From positions 1-34,491 of the forward strand of contig NZ_BAFY01000193.1 in assembly GCF_000308555.1 (NCBI RefSeq): a DNA stretch of 34,491 nucleotides, written 5' to 3'. The DNA is from Nocardia cyriacigeorgica NBRC 100375. GTDB lineage: Bacteria; Actinomycetota; Actinomycetes; Mycobacteriales; Mycobacteriaceae. Positions 26,048 through 33,718 of the stretch are shown piece after piece; the first letter of the stretch is position 1, and each line of letters opens with the position of its first letter. The translations under genes and the position numbers were made by a program. The notes under the pieces are model-generated. The model was not told where the DNA came from and did no database searches. It worked only from the letters and a program-made list of their open reading frames with translations.

Positions 26048-26626
26048 TCATTCCCGCGAGGTGCGTAGGTGGATGCGCTCGCCCTGCTTCCTGAACAAGC
26101 TCAGCACCTGGACGCTCCCGCCGCCGGTCGCGCCGAACCAGTGCGGGATCCGGCAGTCGAACTCGGCCGCCTCGCCGGCGGTCATCACGAAATCGCGGGA
26201 TCCCAGCCGTACCCGTAGGCGCCCGTGCAGCACGTACAACCATTCGTGTCCGGGGTGGGTGCGCAGGAACGGCTCATCGTCGGTGGCCGGGATGGTCATC
26301 GTGTAGGCGCGTGGTTCGCCACGGTGCCGGGAGAGCGGAACCAGTACCCGGCCCGCGGCGGTCTGCGCCTGCCGCGGCCGGACCGGGTCGACGATCCGCG
26401 GCGAGGCCACGATCTCGTCGAGCGGGACGCCAAGGGCCGCGGTGATCGGCAGCAGCAGTTCCAGACTCGGTTTGCGCTGCGCCGATTCCAGCCGCGACAG
26501 CGTGCTGGTCGAGATCCCCGTGGCGCGCGCGAGTTCGGCGAGGCTGACGCCCTTCTTCTCCCGCGCACGGCGCAATCGCGGCGCGATCTGCTCGATGACG
26601 GCGTCGACGCTCGGCTGCCCATCCAT
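26048..26626 (-). CDS. XRE-cupin transcriptional regulator
   Basis: A 192-residue regulator. Residues about 13-70 are an XRE helix-turn-helix (RLRRAREKKGVSLAELARAT, STSTLSRLESAQRKPSLELL); residues about 120-185 are a small cupin barrel with HPGHEWLYVLHGRLRVRLG, GEAAEFDCRIPHWFGA and VQVLSLF, containing His and Glu residues able to hold a metal. Such fusions usually sense a small molecule through the cupin. It is divergent from a drug-type MFS exporter and the gap between them holds two overlapping inverted repeats, so control of the exporter and of itself is likely. The start region CACTGTGACCCATGG is shared with the TfoX-domain gene. Confidence 0.9.
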   Translation of the reverse strand: MDGQPSVDAVIEQIAPRLRRAREKKGVSLAELARATGISTSTLSRLESAQRKPSLELLLPITAALGVPLDEIVASPRIVDPVRPRQAQTAAGRVLVPLSRHRGEPRAYTMTIPATDDEPFLRTHPGHEWLYVLHGRLRVRLGSRDFVMTAGEAAEFDCRIPHWFGATGGGSVQVLSLFRKQGERIHLRTSRE

Positions 26627-26655
26627 GGGTCACAGTGAAGCTAATCCGTCCCGGA

Positions 26656-26685
26656 ATCGGCAAGATTCTTTGCCGATACCGCAAA
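26656..26685. promoter_or_regulatory. Overlapping inverted repeats between the XRE-cupin and MFS genes
   Basis: ATCGGCAA (26656-26663) and TTGCCGAT (26670-26677) form an 8-bp inverted repeat with a 6-base spacer. The right arm is shared with a second one: TTTGC (26669-26673) and GCAAA (26681-26685). The site lies in the 92-base divergent gap and is a good candidate operator of the XRE-cupin protein. Confidence 0.5.
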
Positions 26686-26718
26686 TTCCTCGGGATGCTG
26701 TCAGCGGAGGTGATCCCA

Positions 26719-27990
26719 ATGGACACAACGACAACAGCAATGGGCGGATCGACACCCGCGATCGACACGGAGGCGATCAACCGAGCGTCGACGAGTGAAT
26801 CGGATAGCGGCGGCGGTGGCCGCTCACGGCGACCGGACCGGCTGCCCCTCGGCGTATACCTGCTCGGCTTCAGCTTGTTCGCGATGGGCACGGCCGAGTT
26901 CCTGCTGGCCGGCGTACTGCCCGCGGTCGCCGACGACCTGGATACGACGCTGTCCTCGGCGGGGATGCTCATCACCGCGTTCGCACTGGGCGTCGTACTC
27001 GGCGGGCCACCGCTGGCGGTCCTGGGCCTGCGCTGGCCGCGCCGCACGGCGCTGCTGGTCACGCAGGGCATTTTCGCGGCGGGCATCGTCGCCGGCCTGA
27101 TGGGTAATTACCAGGTCCTGCTGATCTCGCGGGCCGTTTCCGGCATCGCGTACGCGGGGTTCTTCGCGATCGCGTCGGTGACGGCCATCAGCTTGGTGAC
27201 CCCGGATCGTACGGCCAGGGCATCCGGCGTCGTCGTCAGTGGATTGAGCATCGCCATGGTCGCCGGCGGCCCCGCGGGCACGCTGCTCAGCCATTTCACC
27301 GACTGGCGTGGCGGTTTCTGGGCGGTAGTGTTCCTGACAGTCACCGCGATGATCGGGTGCAGGCTCGGGTTGCCCGGCACCGATTCCGGTCCGGCTGTTC
27401 GGCCGAGTGTGTCCAGGGAGTTGCGCACGATGCGCAGACCACGTCTGTGGGGGATCTACGCGATCACCATCGCGACAACGGCCGCGTACATGGTCACGTT
27501 CAACTACCTCGCGGCCATGCTCGCCGACATCACCGAAGTCTCCGAGGTCTGGATCCCGGCGATCCTGGCGCTGTTCGGCATCGGGGCTTTCGTCGGCTTG
27601 TCCATCGGCGGCCGCATCTCCGACCGGCGGCCACATCTGGCGCTGACAGCGGGTGCCATCGCGATCGCGGTTCTTTCGGTGGTGATGGTCGCCGCCGTCG
27701 CTCGGGTCTGGCTGGTCGTGCCGACGGTGTTCCTGCTCGGCGTGGCCGCGTTCGTGCTCAACCCCGCGCTCTACGGGCGGGTGTTCACCCTCGCTGCCGA
27801 TGCCCCGACGCTGGCGGGGGCGACCACCGTGTCGGCCTTCCAACTCGGCATCAGCATCACGCCGGTGCTCGCGGCCGTGCCGTTGTCCCGCGGCGCCGCG
27901 CTGACCTCGGTGTGCTGGATCGGCGCGCTGCTGGCGCTGGCAGCGCTGCCGATCGTGCTCGCCGATCGCGCCGGTATGCCGGCGCGATGA
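26719..27990 (+). CDS. MFS drug exporter, chloramphenicol-resistance/AraJ-like (DHA1)
   Basis: A 423-residue exporter with twelve helices after a hydrophilic N-terminus of about 40 residues rich in Thr, Ser and Gly. The first helix carries the group hallmark FAMGTAEFLLAGVLPAVADD found in Cml/Cmx-type chloramphenicol exporters and AraJ-like proteins; the motif A loop LGLRWPRRTALLV and the motif C-like VVSGLSIAMVAGGPAGTLLS helix (antiporter signature) are present. Start at ATG 26719, preceded at five bases by GGAGGTGA, one of the strongest ribosome sites in the window; earlier in-frame ATGs lie in the operator region. It is probably induced through the divergent XRE-cupin regulator. The actual substrate is unknown. 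Confidence 0.9.
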   Translation: MDTTTTAMGGSTPAIDTEAINRASTSESDSGGGGRSRRPDRLPLGVYLLGFSLFAMGTAEFLLAGVLPAVADDLDTTLSSAGMLITAFALGVVLGGPPLAVLGLRWPRRTALLVTQGIFAAGIVAGLMGNYQVLLISRAVSGIAYAGFFAIASVTAISLVTPDRTARASGVVVSGLSIAMVAGGPAGTLLSHFTDWRGGFWAVVFLTVTAMIGCRLGLPGTDSGPAVRPSVSRELRTMRRPRLWGIYAITIATTAAYMVTFNYLAAMLADITEVSEVWIPAILALFGIGAFVGLSIGGRISDRRPHLALTAGAIAIAVLSVVMVAAVARVWLVVPTVFLLGVAAFVLNPALYGRVFTLAADAPTLAGATTVSAFQLGISITPVLAAVPLSRGAALTSVCWIGALLALAALPIVLADRAGMPAR

Positions 27991-28004
27991 CCCGGGGCGA
28001 TCGC

Positions 28005-28706
28005 CTAGAGCCCGAGCACCGCCATCCGTTCGGCGTGGCTGGCCTGCATGCGCTCGAAGAGGGTGGCGATGCCGTTGAGGTCGCCGGTGGCGGCGAGCAC
28101 CAGTTCGGTGAGCTCATCGCGCTGGGCCATCACGTACTGGGCCTGGGTGATCGCCTCACCGAGCAGCCTGCGACCCCACAGCGTCAGCCGGTCGCGCTCG
28201 GAACGGCTGGCGGCCACCGCGCGGCGCACCTCGTCGACCACGAACTGCGAATGTCCGGTCTCGGCCAGCACATCGCGCACCACGTCGGCGACATCGGGGC
28301 TGAGCACGCCGGCGATCTCGCGGTAGAAGTCGGCGGCGATGCCGTCGCCGACGTAGAACTTGACCATCGACTCGAGCCACGTCGACGGATCGGTGGAGGC
28401 GTGATAAGCGTCAAGGGCCCGCACGAACGGCGCCATCACCTCGAAGATGTCGGCCCCGCGCTCCGACAGCGCCGCCTCGAGCCGCGTGAAATGCTCCATT
28501 TCGGCGGCGGCCATCTTCGCCACCGCCACTTTGCCGCGCACGGTCGGCGAGAGCTTGGCCTCCTCGGCGAGCCGGTAGAACGCGGAGATCTCACCGTAGG
28601 CGAGCACCGCGAACAGATCGGTCACCCCGGGATGGTCGGCGGGAATGGACGGCGGAACCGGGCCGGTCGGCGAAACACCCAGCGCGGCAGGTGACTGTGC
28701 TCCCAT
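28005..28706 (-). CDS. Ferritin-like fold protein (MiaE-like di-iron family)
   Basis: A 233-residue, largely helical protein of the actinobacterial ferritin-like group resembling Rv3210c. Candidate di-iron ligands follow the usual pattern: Glu39 in YGEISAF, Glu69 and His72 in AEMEHF, then Glu149 and His152 in ETGHSQF, with further acidic residues in the central helix around 112-130. Related enzymes include the tRNA hydroxylase MiaE, but this group has no proven activity; an oxygen-activating di-iron enzyme is the reasonable guess. Located upstream of and convergent to the MFS exporter (14-base gap). TACGCT lies eight bases before the ATG, suggesting a leaderless or nearly leaderless transcript. 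Confidence 0.83.
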   Translation of the reverse strand: MGAQSPAALGVSPTGPVPPSIPADHPGVTDLFAVLAYGEISAFYRLAEEAKLSPTVRGKVAVAKMAAAEMEHFTRLEAALSERGADIFEVMAPFVRALDAYHASTDPSTWLESMVKFYVGDGIAADFYREIAGVLSPDVADVVRDVLAETGHSQFVVDEVRRAVAASRSERDRLTLWGRRLLGEAITQAQYVMAQRDELTELVLAATGDLNGIATLFERMQASHAERMAVLGL

Positions 28707-28787
28707 GGGTCACCAGCGTAATACCCGGCGCGCCGCGCGTCGCGGCTCGTCTCACGCGCCCGCGCCGGGCACCGCGCAGCGGCCCGG

Positions 28788-29837
28788 TCAGACCCCGGTG
28801 GCGAGGAATTTATCCAGGTAGGTCCAGGTCGTGTCGCGTGCGGTGGGGCCGGTCAGGATCCCGAGCTGGCTGCCCGGCGCGGTTTCGTAGCGCACCGAGG
28901 CGGCGCCGCTGAGCGTGCGCAGTCCGGCTTCCACGGCGGCGGCCGGAGTGATGACGTCGCTCGGCCCACCGACCAGCAGCACCGGCGCGGTGACGTCGGC
29001 GAGCGCGATATGCCGCTGCCCCAGCCGGACCACGCCGCGGCCGATGTCGTTGTTCAGGATGAGCCTGCCCCACAGCTGCCCGTAGAACCGGCCGGGATAG
29101 CCGGGCATCTCGGCCATGAATCGGTCGATGGTCTCCATCCGGGCCAGCGTCTCGGTGCGGGCGATATTGCTGGCGACGAACCACGGCCGCTTGAGCTCAC
29201 GTTCCCAGGCGGTGGCCCGGTAGGCGAGCCGGGTGAGTCCGGCCGGCACCCCGCCTGCCGCGCGCACGACGGTAGATACCGCCTGGCCACCGGTCAGCTT
29301 GGCGACCGCGCGCAGCTGCGGGATCCCGGTCATCCTGTCGTAGTCCAGCGGCGCGCCGACCGCGGTGATCGACCGGATCGGCAACTGTGTGTTCGCCGCT
29401 GCCGTCAGTAGTGACAGCGTTCCACCCAGCGACCAGCCGATCAGATCGACGGGTGCGCCGCCGCGGTCGGCCGAGGCGCGCAGCACCGCCTCGGGCAGGA
29501 TGTCGTCGATCCAGTCCTCGAAGCCCATCTTGCGGTCGGCGAAGGTGATGTCGCCGTAATCGACCAGGTACGGCGCCCGGCCGGTGTCCAGCAGGAACCG
29601 GGCTACGCTCTGGTCCGGACGCAGATCGAAGCAGGTGGCGGGGGCGGCCAGCGGGGGCACGAGCAGCACCGCGGAACCGGCGACGGGCGACGCTTCGTCG
29701 AATCGTCGCAGGGTGCGGTGCGGCTGATCCCACAGCACGGTCGACGGTGTCGGTTCCGGATCGACCACACCGGAGCCGAAGGTCAGGGCCCAGGCGTTGC
29801 GCGCGGCGAGGGTGACGGTGTCTGCGATGCTCACCAC
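28788..29837 (-). CDS. Alpha/beta hydrolase of the PhaC-like group, catalytic His apparently replaced by Gln
   Basis: A 349-residue alpha/beta hydrolase that resembles polyhydroxyalkanoate synthase-type proteins (VLLVPPLAAPATCFDLRPDQSV, GFEDWIDDILPEAV). The nucleophile motif is GWSLGG with Ser136, whereas PHA synthases have Cys at this place, so polymer synthesis is unlikely. The acid is Asp294 in GGPSDVITP. The position where the triad His is expected reads GSQLGILTG, Gln324 (codon CAG). If the alignment is right, the triad is broken, and the protein may be inactive, use another histidine, or have a binding role. The start is GTG 29837 with a second GTG next to it; no clear ribosome site. 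It lies between the ferritin-like gene and rhlE on the opposite strand to rhlE. Confidence 0.8.
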   Translation of the reverse strand: MVSIADTVTLAARNAWALTFGSGVVDPEPTPSTVLWDQPHRTLRRFDEASPVAGSAVLLVPPLAAPATCFDLRPDQSVARFLLDTGRAPYLVDYGDITFADRKMGFEDWIDDILPEAVLRASADRGGAPVDLIGWSLGGTLSLLTAAANTQLPIRSITAVGAPLDYDRMTGIPQLRAVAKLTGGQAVSTVVRAAGGVPAGLTRLAYRATAWERELKRPWFVASNIARTETLARMETIDRFMAEMPGYPGRFYGQLWGRLILNNDIGRGVVRLGQRHIALADVTAPVLLVGGPSDVITPAAAVEAGLRTLSGAASVRYETAPGSQLGILTGPTARDTTWTYLDKFLATGV

Positions 29838-30047
29838 ACGAATGTCTCACATCCGGTACCGCCGGTAACACCCACGGTGTGACGACCACAGCCCGCACCG
29901 GGCCGACTGTCGCCTATATCACCCATTCGCCACGCCCGATGAATTACCGTGTCGCGCGCACCACTGATCGCCGGTCCACGCACCGAAAACGAATGAATGC
30001 CATGGCGATTCTCACGCCGGATTTCCGGGCCGAGCACAATATCACGC

Positions 30048-30053
30048 TACAAT
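30048..30053 (+). promoter_or_regulatory. Possible rhlE -10 element
   Basis: TACAAT matches TANNNT well. If used, it would give rhlE a leader of about 280 bases. No convincing -35 box is seen. Confidence 0.3.
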
Positions 30054-30275
30054 CTCCACGGACAACGAAAATTTCGCGCCCGATCGAGTAACCCGATCAC
30101 CGGCCGACACAGCTGTCGGCCCGGCGCGCAAGACGATGTCCACGGAAAATGTGCGCGCACCAGATCCGCGTCACCGATGCGCCGCGCCGATGTCTCCCAG
30201 GCAGCCCCCTCTCCGGCGGGTACCGCTGACATCCGGCAGCGACCGGTGAGTATCACAGGCGGATACGTGGTCGTC

Positions 30276-30293
30276 GCGGACCGGCCGGTCCGC
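30276..30293 (+). promoter_or_regulatory. 18-bp perfect palindrome in the rhlE leader
   Basis: GCGGACCGG (30276-30284) is directly followed by its complement CCGGTCCGC (30285-30293), ending 47 bases before the rhlE start codon. It could be a protein-binding operator; as RNA it could fold only with a loop opened from the centre. Confidence 0.4.
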
Positions 30294-30340
30294 CCCACGC
30301 CTCGTGCGCGCGTGACGCGATAACGAGGAAGGCACGAACC

Positions 30341-32137
30341 CTGAGCAAGATCACTGTCGAACAGGAACCGGGACTGGCGGACACCCTGCTGACGGCCGAA
30401 CTGGACGAAACACATACCGCCCCGACCTTCACCGAATTGGGTGTGCGCCCGGAAATCGTGCGCGCACTCGGTGAGATGGGCATCGAACGCACTTTCGCCA
30501 TCCAGGAACTCACCCTGCCGCTGGCCTTGGCCGGGGAAGACCTCATCGGCCAGGCCCGTACCGGCATGGGCAAGACCTTCGGATTCGGTGTGCCGCTGCT
30601 GCATCGCATCGCCACCGCCGAATCGGGCACCACCCCGCTGGACGGAACACCGCGGGCGCTGGTGATCGTCCCCACCCGCGAACTCTGCTTGCAGGTCACC
30701 AAGGACCTGGAGAACGCGGGCAAATATCTGACCAATCACCAGGGGCCGCTGAAGGTGGTCTCCATTTACGGTGGCCGCCCCTATGAGGCGCAGATCGAGG
30801 CGCTGCGCCACGGCGTCGACGTCGTCGTCGGCACCCCTGGCCGTCTGCTCGACCTGGCCAATCAGCAGCATCTGATTCTCGGCAAGGTCGGCGTGCTGGT
30901 CCTCGACGAGGCCGACGAAATGCTCGATCTGGGCTTCCTGCCCGATATCGAACGCATTTTGGGCATGGTCCCGGATAAACGGCAGACGATGCTGTTCTCG
31001 GCCACCATGCCGGGCCCGATCATCACCCTGGCTCGCACATTCCTCACCCGCCCGACCCATATCCGGGCCGAGGAACCGCACGATTCCGCGGTGCACGATC
31101 GCACCGCCCAGTTCGTCTACCGGGCGCACGCGCTCGACAAGAGCGAATTGGTCGCCCGGGTGCTGCAGGCCGAAAACCGCGGCGCCACCATGATCTTCAC
31201 CCGCACCAAGCGCACCGCGCAGAAGGTGGCCGACGATCTGGCCGAACGCGGTTTCGCGGTCGGCGCCGTGCACGGCGACCTCGGCCAGATCGCGCGCGAG
31301 AAGGCGCTGGCGAAGTTCCGCAAGGGCACCATCGACGTGCTGGTCGCCACCGACGTGGCCGCGCGCGGGATCGATATCGACGACGTCACCCACGTCATCA
31401 ACTATCAGTGCCCCGAGGACGAGAAGACCTACGTGCACCGCATCGGCCGCACCGGTCGCGCCGGGCGCACCGGCGTCGCGGTGACGCTGATCGACTGGGA
31501 CGAGCTCAACCGCTGGGCCGGCATCGACAAGGCACTCGGCCTCGGCATCCCCGAGCCGGTCGAAACGTATTCGCGTTCCCCGCACCTGTTCTCGGACCTG
31601 GGCATCCCGGAAGGTGTCACCGGCACCATCCGCAAGCCCAAGCCGCAACGCGATGAGGACGCCGAAGTCGTCGAGCGCCCCGAGCGCACGCCGCGCAAGC
31701 GCAACCGCAGGCGCACCCGTGGCGGTAAGCCGATCGACGGCGAGGCCACCGTGAGCACCGGCGACGCCGGCGAGCAGGACGAGGCGCAGGCCGGTTCGGC
31801 GCCCGCCGAGGGCGCGGCCGGTGAGGACGGCGAACGTCCGGCACGGCGCAGGCGTCGTCGGCGCAAGTCTACCGGCGAGGACGGCGCGGACGGGGCCACC
31901 GCGGAGGCGAACAGCACCGCCGAGGCGAAGGACACGGCCCCGGCCGGCAGTACCGCCGAAGCGTCCACCGACGAGGCACCAGCGACCGAGGGCACCGACG
32001 CCGAGACCGGCGGCGAGCAGCCCGCACGGCGCAGGCGCCGTCGCCGCAAGCCCGCCGGTGAATCCGCCGCGGACGCCTCCGCAGCGGATTCGGCCACGCC
32101 GGTCGAGTCGAACAGCACCGCCGGCGTCTCCGCCTGA
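30341..32137 (+). CDS. rhlE: DEAD-box RNA helicase, RhlE type, with Arg-rich repeated tail and probable CTG start
   Basis: A 598-residue ATP-dependent RNA helicase. Motifs in order: Q motif with Phe30 and Gln55, ARTGMGKTF (Walker A, 72-80), PTRELCLQ, TPGR, VLDEADEMLD, FSATMP, ARGIDIDDV and HRIGRTGRAG. The tail (about 395-598) is low complexity with three basic clusters, RKRNRRRTRGGK and two copies of PARRRRRRRK, separated by acidic Ala/Glu/Thr/Asp-rich spacers; such tails bind RNA. The start is unusual: AGGAAGG (30326-30332) lies eight bases before CTG 30341, and no ATG, GTG or TTG occurs in frame until TTG 30437, which would remove Phe30 (25 residues before the Q-motif Gln, as in E. coli RhlE). 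Resembles M. tuberculosis Rv3211. Confidence 0.92.
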   Translation: MSKITVEQEPGLADTLLTAELDETHTAPTFTELGVRPEIVRALGEMGIERTFAIQELTLPLALAGEDLIGQARTGMGKTFGFGVPLLHRIATAESGTTPLDGTPRALVIVPTRELCLQVTKDLENAGKYLTNHQGPLKVVSIYGGRPYEAQIEALRHGVDVVVGTPGRLLDLANQQHLILGKVGVLVLDEADEMLDLGFLPDIERILGMVPDKRQTMLFSATMPGPIITLARTFLTRPTHIRAEEPHDSAVHDRTAQFVYRAHALDKSELVARVLQAENRGATMIFTRTKRTAQKVADDLAERGFAVGAVHGDLGQIAREKALAKFRKGTIDVLVATDVAARGIDIDDVTHVINYQCPEDEKTYVHRIGRTGRAGRTGVAVTLIDWDELNRWAGIDKALGLGIPEPVETYSRSPHLFSDLGIPEGVTGTIRKPKPQRDEDAEVVERPERTPRKRNRRRTRGGKPIDGEATVSTGDAGEQDEAQAGSAPAEGAAGEDGERPARRRRRRRKSTGEDGADGATAEANSTAEAKDTAPAGSTAEASTDEAPATEGTDAETGGEQPARRRRRRRKPAGESAADASAADSATPVESNSTAGVSA

Positions 32138-32149
32138 TCGAACACCCCC

Positions 32150-32190
32150 GAAATGCTGGTGAGCGCGAACCGCGCCCACCAGCATTTTTC
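32150..32190 (+). terminator. Rho-independent terminator of rhlE
   Basis: AAATGCTGGTG (32151-32161) pairs with CACCAGCATTT (32177-32187), an inner GCGCG/CGCGC stem continues it past an A-C mismatch, and the T run extends to 32189. It starts 13 bases after the rhlE stop. Confidence 0.88.
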
Positions 32191-32283
32191 GTCTCCGGGC
32201 AGGGTCGTGCGCCCGCTCGCGAAGCACAGCCGGACCGGCCGCCGCCGGGCACGGCGATGTCATCGGCGCTCGGGCCGATCCGC

Positions 32284-32289
32284 TAATCT
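32284..32289 (+). promoter_or_regulatory. Leaderless -10 element of the gene at 32297
   Basis: TAATCT is followed by seven bases and GTG 32297; there is no ribosome site. This fixes the start of the next gene. Confidence 0.5.
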
Positions 32290-32296
32290 CGCACAC

Positions 32297-33523
32297 GTGC
32301 TCGCACCCGAGCGGCGGACCCGCGCCGACATCCTCATCGCGGTCGCGATCGCCCTCGTACTGGCGATCGCGGCTCTGGTGGTGTGGATCCAGTCGGATGC
32401 GCGCGGCACCGAGTCGGTCGTCGCGGACACCCCGGTCGACACCCCACCTGCCGCGTCGACGCTGCCCACCGAGCTGCGCGAACTCTGGCACGCGCCCGAC
32501 GGGGCGAGCACCGAGGCGCTCACCTCCGGCGGAGTGGTGGTCACCGCGGACCGCGGCACCGTCACCGGACGCGATCCGCGCACGGGTGCCGAAATCTGGC
32601 ACTACCGGCGCGATATCCCGCTGTGCGGCGTGCAGTCCCAGTTCGGCACCGTGATCGCGGTGTATCGCGACGATCGCGGATGCAGCCAGACCACCATGCT
32701 GCTCGGCTCGGACGGCTCGCGCACCACCGCGCGCAGCAGCGACATGGATTCCGAGATCGCATTGTCGGTCGATGGCACCTACGTGCTGGCGCAGGGGCCG
32801 CGCCGGCTGGAGATGTGGCGATCGGATCTGGTGCGCACGCTCGAGTACGGCCGGGTCGAGGCCAAAGAGATCCCCAAATCCCAGCCGCGCCAAGACTGTT
32901 CGCTGATATCGGCGAGTTCGAGCTCGTCTCGGCTCGCGGTGCTCGAGCGCTGCCCCGGCGACACCGCCAACCGGCTGACGATCCTGGATCCCGCTCCCAA
33001 GGATTTCCGCGTCCCCAAGGAATTCGGCTCCCGCGAGCTGAACGGGCCGGGTACCGACTCGCCCGAGGCGGAAGTGATCGCGGTGTCGGACAACCGCATC
33101 GTGCTCTACCTGCCCGGCGCCACCTCCCCCGATCCCGCACCGCCACGGCTGGCGGTTTTCGACGCCACCGGCAATCCTTTGGTGGCGCACGAGCTTTCGG
33201 CGCCGCTGGCCCGGACGACCACCACCACGCGCATCGGTTCGGCCTACCTGGTGTTCACCGGTAACAGCCTGATCGCGTTGAACGCCAGCACCTTCGACCC
33301 GATGTGGACCGCGGCGGGCGCGCTGGGGAGCCCGGCCTTGATGGCCGGTCATATCCTCGTTCCGGTCGATGGCGCGATTGCCGCGCTGGACCCGGCGACC
33401 GGTGCGGAGGTCACGCGGATCCCGGTGGAGCGCAAGGGGTATGACGGCTCCCCGATCGCGCTCGGCGTGCTCGGCGATGCCGTCCTCGAGCATCGTGGCG
33501 ATCAACTGGTCGCGTTCGGCTGA
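32297..33523 (+). CDS. Membrane-anchored PQQ-like beta-propeller protein (Rv3212-like)
   Basis: A 408-residue protein with one N-terminal membrane helix (residues about 11-31, LIAVAIALVLAIAALVVWIQ) and an external domain of PQQ-type propeller repeats, seen as short blocks such as TVTGRDPRTGAEIWHYRR, LIALNASTFDPMWTA and AIAALDPATGAEVTRIP. Four cysteines lie in the first half (CGVQ, RGCSQ, QDCSL, ERCPG) and could form two disulfides outside the membrane. No catalytic PQQ ligands are evident, so a scaffold or binding role is more likely than a dehydrogenase. The length matches M. tuberculosis Rv3212 (from memory), again just after the helicase gene. The GTG start is supported by a leaderless TAATCT element. 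Function unknown. Confidence 0.82.
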   Translation: MLAPERRTRADILIAVAIALVLAIAALVVWIQSDARGTESVVADTPVDTPPAASTLPTELRELWHAPDGASTEALTSGGVVVTADRGTVTGRDPRTGAEIWHYRRDIPLCGVQSQFGTVIAVYRDDRGCSQTTMLLGSDGSRTTARSSDMDSEIALSVDGTYVLAQGPRRLEMWRSDLVRTLEYGRVEAKEIPKSQPRQDCSLISASSSSSRLAVLERCPGDTANRLTILDPAPKDFRVPKEFGSRELNGPGTDSPEAEVIAVSDNRIVLYLPGATSPDPAPPRLAVFDATGNPLVAHELSAPLARTTTTTRIGSAYLVFTGNSLIALNASTFDPMWTAAGALGSPALMAGHILVPVDGAIAALDPATGAEVTRIPVERKGYDGSPIALGVLGDAVLEHRGDQLVAFG

Positions 33524-33718
33524 ACCCGTTTCTGTCGGTGCCTCGTGGCACACTCGCCGCCATGCGCAGGGCAGCCACGAACTCCACCACCTCCCGCGCC
33601 GGAGCAATGTCGACCCGGCGGCAGCGGCCGGGCGCGGTGGGGGCTCGGATCGAAGGAAACCGCCGCGCTGCGCACGCGAACGCATCCCGCTCGAGCGCGG
33701 TGGCTCATGATGGATGAC

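Larger units (their letters stand above)
29838..30340 (+). other. Long intergenic region, probable structured leader of rhlE
   Basis: About 500 bases without a convincing gene. The segment 29990-30085 is relatively AT-rich and holds TACAAT, a good -10 candidate. Downstream are a hairpin with 8-bp arms GGCCGACA and TGTCGGCC (30102-30121) and an 18-bp palindrome (30276-30293), then the rhlE ribosome site. Short open frames here have no recognisable similarity or ribosome sites. Confidence 0.5.

Noticed and set aside
28788..29837. PHA synthase (phaC)
   Set aside because: The nucleophile is Ser in GWSLGG rather than the Cys needed for polymerisation, and no phaE, phasin or phaA/B gene is present.
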